Below are positions 8,429 through 13,795 of a stretch of DNA of 38,425 bases, one piece after another. Under the pieces are notes generated by a model. It was not told the origin of the DNA. It searched no databases and saw nothing but the letters and a program-made list of their open reading frames with translations. The first letter of the stretch is position 1. Every line of letters starts with the position of its first letter. Both the position numbers and the translations under genes were made by a program. Origin of the DNA: Burkholderiales bacterium UBA1834 (GTDB lineage Bacteria; Pseudomonadota; Gammaproteobacteria; Burkholderiales; Burkholderiaceae_C); the NCBI GenBank assembly GCA_002339015.1, contig DDJC01000041.1, positions 43,470 through 81,894 on the forward strand, given 5' to 3'.

Positions 8429-8451
8429 AAACCGCCTTTAAGGCGGTTTTT
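8429..8451 (+). terminator. Rho-independent terminator of the integrase gene
   Basis: AAACCGCCTT and AAGGCGGTTT form a perfect palindromic stem around one T, followed by further T residues. It lies 18 nt after the integrase stop codon. Confidence 0.88.
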
Positions 8452-8490
8452 ATTGTCATTTGGCACAGGGTCCAGGGATGTAATCCTTGG

Positions 8491-8575
8491 CTCACGGAAA
8501 CCCCATGCCCCGGAGGGGTCCAACGTAGTTGGAGGGTTTCCATAGTGAGTGATCAGAAGGCTAAGGCCTTCTGAT
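8491..8575 (+). other. Structured region, candidate oriT of the MobV relaxase
   Basis: A compound structure precedes the relaxase gene. CTCAC and GGAAACCC (8491-8503) pair with GGGTTTCC (8534-8541) and GTGAG (8545-8549). Inside are two further hairpins, CCCC/GGGG (8508-8518) and TCCAAC/GTTGGA (8519-8533). A separate hairpin follows: ATCAGAAGGC/GCCTTCTGAT at 8552-8575. The segment TAGTGAGTGA (8543-8552) resembles the TAGTGTGTTA nick region described for pMV158-type MobV origins. The position just upstream of the mob gene is the usual one for oriT. The assignment is inference; a structured RNA is the alternative. No convincing gene lies between 8411 and 8653. Confidence 0.5.
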
Positions 8576-8653
8576 TTGACTGCGCACATCAATTTGATAA
8601 TATAGGTAGAAGGCAGCAAAAAACAACAAAGCTAAATACAAAGGGAGGCCGCC

Positions 8654-9808
8654 ATTTTTAATATACTGCGAACAAAAAAACTCAAGGACAACTCACGAAT
8701 CACTAGCGCGACAAAACACAATCTCAGACATCGGTGGCAAAAAAACGTTGACGCTGCAAGAACTCGCCTAAACATGGTCTACATCAATCAACTTGGGATA
8801 GACATCAAGAGGTCGGGGGACATGCAAGAGAAGCTAAACCACCATTACGAACAGCTAGGAGTCAAACCAAAGTCAAACAACGTAAAAATGATGGAGTTTG
8901 TGATTTCAGCCTCCCCGGAATTTTTTGGTGAATGGCATAGGAACCAAAAAATTAGGATCAGCAAAAAGGACTTGCTGTCAGACTGGCTTAAGACAAACCT
9001 AGCATTTTTGAAGGACGAGTTTGGCACTCGCCTTCAGTTGGTTGTAGGGCATTATGATGAGAAGACCCCACATCTTCATTGCATGATATCTACTGAAAAG
9101 AAGAGCGTAAAGAAATATCGCAACCAGTTCGGTGAATTCTTTAAGGAGACTTATTCGCTCGCGGTAGACCATATAACACCAGAATACCTTATTGGACTGC
9201 ATAACCGCCATGCGAAAGCGAATGCAAAGTTTGGCTTAAGAAGAGGAATTCGCGGATCACAGAGAAAACATCGCCACCAGAAGGAATATGACAAAGCGAT
9301 GCAAAATGCCCTTGAGGCGGACTACGGGGAGATAGCTCAGGCGATACTTTCTGAAATAAGGGAGAAGAGCAAAGGGGCTTTTGGTATAAATTTGCTCTCA
9401 GAAGAAACTGTAACCAACCTGATAAAGGGCAGCATAGGCAAACTGGAAAAGGAGCAAGCTTGCTTGCGAGAGCAGGTTCGCTTTAATTATGAGCATTTGA
9501 TCAAGAAAATTACAGCGAAGCAAGAAAAAATTGACGCAGAGCTAGTCGATCTGGAAAGTCGCAGAGAAATTTATGCGGAGCAAGTTAACGCAACCGCCAG
9601 CCGAGAAAAGTACATCCGCCAACTGGAGTACGAGAAATCAAAGCTATTGAAGAGGGCGCAAGAACTTGAAATTTCCGAGTTGGAGAAGATTTCGATACTT
9701 ATTGAGCATGGTCTTATTGAGCCACCAGAAGGGTTTGGCAAGGACTCGAAGACTGGCCGATCATCAGGGGCTAAATTCCCAAAACCATCCCCTATACATC
9801 AAAAATAA
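8654..9808 (+). CDS. MobV-family relaxase (plasmid mobilization, Mob/Pre), non-AUG start
   Basis: The first ATG in frame is at 8774, but the 40 codons before it encode the conserved MobV N-terminus: NILRTKKLK, then KHNLRHRWQKNVD and RTRLN. The frame has no ATG, GTG or TTG between the stop at 8633-8635 and 8774. A strong GGGAGG (8643-8648) lies 5 nt before ATT at 8654. Counted from that ATT, the HN pair falls at His22, the position of the catalytic histidine in pMV158 MobM. The metal-binding motif HYDEKTPHLH follows. Residues 230-360 are a charged coiled coil. The relaxase would nick oriT and pilot the strand during helper-dependent conjugation. Predicted length is 384 residues. ATA 8663 and CTG 8666 are weaker start options. 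Confidence 0.9.
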   Translation: MFNILRTKKLKDNSRITSATKHNLRHRWQKNVDAARTRLNMVYINQLGIDIKRSGDMQEKLNHHYEQLGVKPKSNNVKMMEFVISASPEFFGEWHRNQKIRISKKDLLSDWLKTNLAFLKDEFGTRLQLVVGHYDEKTPHLHCMISTEKKSVKKYRNQFGEFFKETYSLAVDHITPEYLIGLHNRHAKANAKFGLRRGIRGSQRKHRHQKEYDKAMQNALEADYGEIAQAILSEIREKSKGAFGINLLSEETVTNLIKGSIGKLEKEQACLREQVRFNYEHLIKKITAKQEKIDAELVDLESRREIYAEQVNATASREKYIRQLEYEKSKLLKRAQELEISELEKISILIEHGLIEPPEGFGKDSKTGRSSGAKFPKPSPIHQK

Positions 9809-9815
9809 CAAAAAA

Positions 9816-9839
9816 GCACCTGTAAGATCTTACAGGTGC
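9816..9839 (-). terminator. Perfect 24-bp palindrome, terminator for the leftward membrane gene
   Basis: GCACCTGTAAGA and its complement form 12-bp arms with no spacer. On the minus strand it is followed by TTTTTTGTTATTTTT, so it is a good terminator for the gene at 9878-10300. On the plus strand the T-run is missing. A second hairpin, GTTACTCTA/TAGAGTAAC, lies next to it at 9843-9874. Confidence 0.75.
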
Positions 9840-9877
9840 CGTGTTACTCTAAAGAATTATCTGTATAGAGTAACGCA

Positions 9878-10300
9878 CTAAATGGATGTACCGCCATCCA
9901 GGGCGGCATTCTTATATTTTATCCACTCACGTACAAATAGGCCTACTGGAACGAGCGCTGCAATAGAAAGCATCCAGGTTGTAGAAGATGCAGTTGCGAG
10001 TATGGCTACCGCGATTAGCAGCATGAAAACCGCTGAAAAATAGAAGCCTTGGGGTAAGGCTGCATAGAATCTGGGGCCGGACCCTACCTTTATGCCCATG
10101 ATTTTCTTGCCATTAACCCAAAGCTGCGTATTTTCTTCGGTTTTCAACCCATCCTCCAAAAATACGCTTAAACCCTGATCTACTTTTACGGCACTAAGAA
10201 TCTTGTCGCCAATTGCCAGAACTCCAATCTCTACTTCCTTCTTTCTGGAGTTGATGGTCCCATTGGCAACTTTTTTCAATTGCCCCGAAATGATGTGCAT
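9878..10300 (-). CDS. Small membrane protein of unknown function
   Basis: The product has 140 residues and begins MHIISGQLKKVANGTI; AAGGGA lies 6 nt before the start codon at 10300. The first 80 residues are soluble-looking, with short strands (VEIGVLAIGDKIL, LSVFLEDGLK, TQLWVNGKKI), like a small beta domain. Residues 85-105 and 108-125 are two hydrophobic membrane segments (FYFSAVFMLLIAVAILA and WMLSIAALVPVGLFV). A short polar tail ends ALDGGTSI. I do not recognise the family. It is the only host-size gene of the island read on the minus strand, diverging from the XRE regulator at 10411 with a 110-bp gap, which suggests that regulator may control it. Confidence 0.75.
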   Translation of the reverse strand: MHIISGQLKKVANGTINSRKKEVEIGVLAIGDKILSAVKVDQGLSVFLEDGLKTEENTQLWVNGKKIMGIKVGSGPRFYAALPQGFYFSAVFMLLIAVAILATASSTTWMLSIAALVPVGLFVREWIKYKNAALDGGTSI

Positions 10301-10410
10301 GACATTCCCTTGCTAGCCGCAGTCAACCTGCAAAGGCGACTCTAGACCTTTGAAGTCCTTCCGGTCAATGGGTTGCTAGGCCACCCTTTAGGTTGACTTA
10401 AGGGGATGTT

Positions 10411-10761
10411 GTGGAAGAGGCACGAGAACGCGAGCTGGCTAGAAGCGTGGGGGCAGCGATTGCTAATGCTAGGCAGAACGCCGGCTTGACGCAGGACCAG
10501 TTGGCAGAGGCTCTGGAGATCGGCTCAGAGGCAGTGTCTCGCATCGAGCGTGGGCTGGTGATGGCCTCGTTGCCACGTCTCGTGGAAATCGCCGAGCTAG
10601 TCAATCAACCGCTGGAGACTCTCCTACGTAAGGGCAGCGATCTGGATGGCGACTACGCTATGTCCATCAAAGCACTGCTTGCCCCGCTAAGCAAAGCTGA
10701 TAAGGATCTGCTAATCGGGCTTGTTGAACAGCTATCTCAACGATTGCAGCGGGAAGCGTAG
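10411..10761 (+). CDS. XRE-family helix-turn-helix regulator
   Basis: The 116-residue product starts at GTG 10411, preceded by AAGGGG at a 5-nt distance. Residues 8-65 are a lambda-repressor-like helix-turn-helix: VGAAIANARQNAGLTQDQLA, then EALEIGSEAVSRIERG, then LPRLVEIAELVNQPLETLL. The rest is a short helical tail ending with a leucine-rich stretch (LLIGLVEQLSQRLQREA) that could mediate dimerisation. It is divergent from the membrane protein gene at 9878-10300 and likely acts on the 10301-10410 intergenic region. It may be the island's maintenance or transfer regulator; the target is inferred from position only. Confidence 0.85.
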   Translation: MEEARERELARSVGAAIANARQNAGLTQDQLAEALEIGSEAVSRIERGLVMASLPRLVEIAELVNQPLETLLRKGSDLDGDYAMSIKALLAPLSKADKDLLIGLVEQLSQRLQREA

Positions 10762-10777
10762 TAGCAAAAATCAGATT

Positions 10778-10890
10778 CTTCGCCGCGTTCCGTTTGTTTT
10801 TCTATCGAAAAACCTCGCCTTGTTGGCGATCATTTGGCTTCGCCTTGTCTTTTTCTAGCTTCGCCTATCTAGACTTATTCTTGCTTCGCT
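10778..10890 (+). repeat. Five iterated CTTCGCC-like words
   Basis: The words start at 10778, 10813 (CCTCGCC), 10838, 10859 and 10884 (CTTCGCT). The last four are 25, 21 and 25 bp apart, close to two helical turns, and two share the longer form GGCTTCGCCTTGT or a near variant. Spacing and arrangement recall iterons. Confidence 0.5.
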
Positions 10891-10969
10891 TGATTCCAAC
10901 CAATTTCCCTTAAGATTAATCTTGTCTTTTAGCTTAAGCTTACTTGGAGAGGACGTATATTCCTTGAGA

Positions 10970-11023
10970 TTTGGGTAAAGTTTTCCCTTAGCCAAAAATT
11001 TTTGGCTTTGGACTTTACCCAAA
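10970..11023. repeat. Nested palindrome
   Basis: TTTGGGTAAAGT (10970-10981) pairs perfectly with ACTTTACCCAAA (11012-11023). Between them lies a perfect 18-bp palindrome, AGCCAAAAATTTTTGGCT (10990-11007). Single-stranded DNA or RNA would form one long hairpin with an internal loop. Confidence 0.85.
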
Positions 11024-11309
11024 ATTCCAACTGGGTTATTCCCGTCGAAATGGGGCAGACAACATGCAAGCGTGTCTGCTTAGTGGATTCGTGCTCTTGC
11101 AAGCACCTTGGCCGGGTTCCACCTTGTCTTCCGTGAGGCTGGCCTAAAGCGGGAAGCTTCATTCTTACCTCGTTATTTTTAATTTATAGGGGATTGCACC
11201 TCTAAGGTGTCTTCGTAGATCCGAATCGAGAACCGAATGGTTGACGCATAAAATCTTCTACTGACTTACGTAGAATAAGAAAATTTTCAGGTTTGTCAAT
11301 AGCCAAGCA

Positions 11310-11333
11310 AAAAGCCCACATATGTGGGCTTTT
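11310..11333 (+). terminator. Perfect 24-bp palindrome, terminator-like
   Basis: AAAAGCCCACAT and its complement ATGTGGGCTTTT form a 12-bp-arm stem ending in TTTT. No gene precedes it within 540 bp, so it would terminate a non-coding transcript from the palindrome region or shield parA. Confidence 0.75.
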
Positions 11334-11404
11334 GTATTACTTAGTGTCAGCAGAAGCAATACGCCGGTAGGCATAACTATATTAATAGAATATTTTTAGA
11401 TGTC

Positions 11405-11464
11405 AAGCGAGTGATCCAGATTAGAAGAAGACCTCTTTCGTGATCTGGTCGCTTGTGCTACATT
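11405..11464 (+). promoter_or_regulatory. Promoter and inverted-repeat operator of parA
   Basis: AAGCGA (11405-11410) and CCAGAT (11416-11421) are mirrored by ATCTGG (11443-11448) and TCGCTT (11449-11454). A promoter TTTCGT-17-TACATT (11436-11441 and 11459-11464) overlaps the right arm, so a protein bound to the dyad would block it. This is a natural place for autoregulation by the Par proteins or for a parS-like site. Confidence 0.5.
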
Positions 11465-11497
11465 GCGCTTCTCATCAATATCTTGGGAAGGATTAAA

Positions 11498-12427
11498 ATG
11501 AACGTGGTTGCAGTTATTAATTACAAGGGCGGGGTCGGCAAAACCACTGTGACTGCCAATTTGGCTGCTGAATTGGCTTGGCAAGGCAAAAGGGTTCTTT
11601 TGATTGACACCGATGCTCAAGCCAGCTTAACTTTCTCGTTCGTCAAACCCGACGTTTGGGACTCCACTTATAAAGACACGAAGACGATTAAATCGTGGTT
11701 TGACGCTATAAGCGGCGGGGCTGAACCCCCTTCACTCGAAGATTTCGTCATTACGCCTAGAGAAGCGAATTTGAGGCTCAGAAAAAATGGTGGCAAGATA
11801 GACCTGATTTGCTCCCACCTTGGCCTCATTAACGTGGATTTGGAATTGGCCACATTGCTCGGCGGTGTCAATTTAAATCAAACCAAGCGCAACTATATTA
11901 AAGTTCACGGCAAGCTTCGGGAAGCGATTCAGGCTCTAAAGGAAAAAGATAATTACGACATCATCTTGATTGACTGCCCCCCAAACTTTAATATTGTCAC
12001 CAAGAACGCTATCGTAGCTAGCGAAAACATTCTTATCCCCGCCAAGCCCGACTACTTGTCCACTCTTGGTATCGACTACCTTCAAAGAAGTGTCAAGGAG
12101 TTGGTTAAAGAATATAATGAGTATGCTGCTCTGGACCCGAACGGCGAGCAGATTTCTCCAGACATCCTTGGTGTGGTTTTTACTATGATTCAGATCACCA
12201 GCGGCGCACCTATTCGAGCTCAGCAGCAATTTATCTCCCAAACGAAGCGACTTGATGTCCCTACCTTCAAGAATTACTTCAGAGAAAACAAGACAATCTT
12301 TGCTTCCGCTCCTCAGGAACTAGTGCCTGTGGTCCTGAATCGTTTCCCTGACGGCACGTATTCAAACGTTGTTGAAGAGATTGAGAATTTTGTGGAAGAG
12401 TTCGATCAGAGCCTTCTGGGGCTGTAA
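11498..12427 (+). CDS. ParA-family partition ATPase
   Basis: From the ATG at 11498, preceded by GGGAAGGA, the product is 309 residues; the frame opens 15 codons earlier but without a ribosome-binding site. Residues 1-17 contain the deviant Walker A motif NYKGGVGKTT with the signature lysine K10. The A' motif LLIDTDAQAS is at 34-43, and the Walker B strand IILIDCPPN is near residue 155. These features define the ParA/MinD/Soj class, which forms ATP-dependent dimers on nucleoid DNA and positions cargo. The gene after it begins 2 nt downstream. There is no N-terminal helix-turn-helix, so it resembles the chromosomal or type Ib form. On an integrated element it may stabilise the excised circle. 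Confidence 0.94.
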   Translation: MNVVAVINYKGGVGKTTVTANLAAELAWQGKRVLLIDTDAQASLTFSFVKPDVWDSTYKDTKTIKSWFDAISGGAEPPSLEDFVITPREANLRLRKNGGKIDLICSHLGLINVDLELATLLGGVNLNQTKRNYIKVHGKLREAIQALKEKDNYDIILIDCPPNFNIVTKNAIVASENILIPAKPDYLSTLGIDYLQRSVKELVKEYNEYAALDPNGEQISPDILGVVFTMIQITSGAPIRAQQQFISQTKRLDVPTFKNYFRENKTIFASAPQELVPVVLNRFPDGTYSNVVEEIENFVEEFDQSLLGL

Positions 12428-12429
12428 AT

Positions 12430-12816
12430 ATGGACAAACGTGAAATATCTTCCATCCTGGCCCGCCTGACACGAGCGGTCGAAAATCTATCAAACAGTGA
12501 TTTCGAGAAGCTGTTCGATGAGAATTATTCGCTTGAAATCAAATTGATTAGGCGCAGGCCTAAAGAAGATGATGCGGCCAACAACGACCTTGATTTGTCC
12601 ATAGTTCTTCAGAAACTGGACGGTTTTTCGTCAAGGGATGAAGCGCATTCTTTTTTCGCGGAAAACTTTCCAAGTCGAAAGGCGCTGGAGCTTGTAGCAC
12701 GTAAGCTTGACATATGGACTACCAAGAACGACAAAGCTGAAGCCATTCGCGAGAAGATCATCGAATCAACCGTAGGCGCAAGAATCCGATCACAAGCAAT
12801 TCAAGGAAATAATTGA
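12430..12816 (+). CDS. Small protein translationally coupled to ParA, possible partition partner
   Basis: The 128-residue protein starts 2 nt after the parA stop, with GGGGCT inside the end of parA as a possible ribosome-binding site. It is charged and helical. Residues 1-35 (ISSILARLTRAVENLSNSDF) look like an amphipathic helix. The C-terminal half (ALELVARKLDIWTTKNDK, then IREKIIESTVGARIRSQAI) has the pattern of a small helix-extension-helix domain that I have seen in unassigned proteins; a SAP-like DNA-binding role is possible. No ParB Spo0J-type motif is present. Position makes it the candidate centromere-binding or adaptor partner of ParA. The function is inference. Confidence 0.8.
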   Translation: MDKREISSILARLTRAVENLSNSDFEKLFDENYSLEIKLIRRRPKEDDAANNDLDLSIVLQKLDGFSSRDEAHSFFAENFPSRKALELVARKLDIWTTKNDKAEAIREKIIESTVGARIRSQAIQGNN

Positions 12817-12829
12817 CCTGAATAGTTTG

Positions 12830-12862
12830 AAAAGCCTCCCAGCATTATATTGAGAGGCTTTT
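12830..12862 (+). terminator. Rho-independent terminator of the parA operon
   Basis: AAAAGCCTC pairs with GAGGCTTTT around a 15-nt loop, 14 nt after the stop codon of the ParA partner, and ends in T residues. Confidence 0.8.
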
Positions 12863-12902
12863 ACTCTATTGACAAATTCCATATTCCAGCTATTTTAAAT
12901 TA

Positions 12903-13004
12903 ATGAACCCAAAGGAAGCCACCCCAAAATACGGGATTTATATTCTGGTGATATTTCTCACCATAATTGCCGTAGGGTTGGCTGCTGTTCATTTTCTAAT
13001 TTAA
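12903..13004 (+). CDS. Possible 33-residue single-span membrane peptide
   Basis: ATG at 12903 opens a frame of 33 codons and a TAA. The product is MNPKEATPKYG, followed by a hydrophobic segment IYILVIFLTIIAVGLAAVHF, then LI. One complete transmembrane helix with a short polar N-terminus is a typical shape for small membrane peptides and type I toxins. There is no strong ribosome-binding site (TTTTAAATTA precedes it), and no antisense RNA promoter was identified. It lies in an otherwise empty 257-bp gap after the parA-operon terminator. It could be chance in AT-rich DNA, but a clean hydrophobic helix ending exactly before a stop is suggestive. Confidence 0.4.
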   Translation: MNPKEATPKYGIYILVIFLTIIAVGLAAVHFLI

Positions 13005-13024
13005 TCAAGCAAGCCGGCCTGCCC

Positions 13025-13051
13025 TTGACTTTTATTGCATTTACTATAAAT
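13025..13051 (+). promoter_or_regulatory. Possible promoter of the 13074 gene
   Basis: TTGACT is followed by TATAAAT after 14 nt, shorter than ideal. The segment overlaps one copy of the 15-bp repeat GACTTTTATTGCATT. Confidence 0.3.
13027..13041 (+). repeat. 15-bp direct repeat, copy 1
   Basis: GACTTTTATTGCATT occurs here and again at 15310-15324, between the IS right end and attR. Perfect identity over 15 bases. Confidence 0.7.
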
Positions 13052-13073
13052 AGAACTGCAAAAGGGAGGCCAA

Positions 13074-13349
13074 ATGAAATGGCGAAATATAAAACTGATC
13101 CTTCATTGCAAGAGGAAAACAGCAATGGATTTCGAAATCATCTCAAAGCGAGAATATTTCTCTCTGGTTGACAATAACGGAGTGGAGTTAAATAATGAGT
13201 GCACTTTTCGACTGAGATACTGCATCAGGCGTAAAGGAAGAATTAAACCTGAGAAATGCTTCTCTACATTTCAAGAAGCGAAGACATATCTCAATGAAAT
13301 TCTTGAGGCGGCAAAAATAGGCTCCGCTCAAAAAACAAAACTGAGATGA
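13074..13349 (+). CDS. Small basic protein of unknown function
   Basis: The 91-residue product starts MKWRNIKLILHCKRKTAMDF. AAGGGAGG lies 4 nt upstream, the same ribosome-binding context as in front of the relaxase gene. The protein is rich in Lys and Arg (CTFRLRYCIRRKGRIKPEK) and may have an alpha/beta fold: strand-like EYFSLVDNNGVEL, then FRLRYCIRRK, then the helix FQEAKTYLNEILEAAK. A nucleic-acid-binding or excisionase-like role would fit a basic small protein of an integrative element, but no family is recognised. It is followed 46 nt later by another small gene in the same direction. Confidence 0.65.
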   Translation: MKWRNIKLILHCKRKTAMDFEIISKREYFSLVDNNGVELNNECTFRLRYCIRRKGRIKPEKCFSTFQEAKTYLNEILEAAKIGSAQKTKLR

Positions 13350-13395
13350 CACTGGACCACAAGTCTCGCAAAAATCATAAAGCAGGAAATAAATT

Positions 13396-13683
13396 ATGGC
13401 AAAGCATCATGTCAAATCTTTCAATGTAGCAATTGACTCCTCAAATAGATTTGTCAACGTTGAAATTGAGACGGCACTTCAGAAGCCATACAAAATTAAA
13501 ATTACTCCGGATGTCAATCATCCAACTGTGGAGCATATAAGAGATGAGTTAGACAGAGCTCTTACACATTGCGTCACAAATCTTGAAAAGGTCGAAGTAA
13601 GTCTATTTCCTGGCCGATTTTATGCATCGATCAATGTCAAGGATCACATCAATACGAGATTCTCGACATATAAAGCGAAATAA
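13396..13683 (+). CDS. Small protein of unknown function
   Basis: The 95-residue product starts MAKHHVKSFNVAIDSSNRFV, with AGGAAAT as ribosome-binding site about 7 nt upstream. It reads as an alternating beta protein: VKSFNVAID, RFVNVEIETAL, KPYKIKI, then the helix VEHIRDELDRALTHCV, then KVEVSLFPGRFYASINV. I recognise no family. It is the last gene of the small-gene group and ends about 110 bp before the left end of the IS. The 13684-13795 gap is GC-richer than the rest of the island and holds no gene I can support. Confidence 0.65.
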   Translation: MAKHHVKSFNVAIDSSNRFVNVEIETALQKPYKIKITPDVNHPTVEHIRDELDRALTHCVTNLEKVEVSLFPGRFYASINVKDHINTRFSTYKAK

Positions 13684-13795
13684 AATCGATTTAGGGTACA
13701 TGCCACAGGGATAGTCGCTCCGGCTTCATTGCTTGGGTGCTACAATTGGTGTCCCGGTTCTCGCTCACTCTGACTGGCCCGAGACCGAACTTAAG

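Larger units (their letters stand above)
10762..11497 (+). other. Non-coding, palindrome-rich region upstream of parA
   Basis: No credible gene lies in these 736 bp. From left to right it holds: five CTTCGCC-like words (10778-10890); two perfect palindromes, AAGATTAATCTT (10912-10923) and AGCTTAAGCT (10931-10940); a nested palindrome at 10970-11023; a GCAGACA/TGTCTGC hairpin (11055-11079); and a 24-bp terminator-like palindrome (11310-11333). The parA promoter and operator follow at 11405-11464. The density of dyads suggests an origin, a centromere-like site, or a structured RNA; which of these cannot be decided here. Confidence 0.6.

Noticed and set aside
8407..8619. Short minus-strand frame across the hairpin region after the integrase
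   Set aside because: The frame runs through the integrase terminator and the branched hairpin region; no ribosome-binding site. The structure explains the sequence better than a protein.
9666..9881. 71-codon plus-strand frame at the end of the relaxase gene
   Set aside because: Mostly overlaps the relaxase in another frame and continues through the terminator hairpins.
11396..11620. 74-codon minus-strand frame over the parA promoter
   Set aside because: It crosses the parA start and Walker A codons in antisense and lacks start signals.
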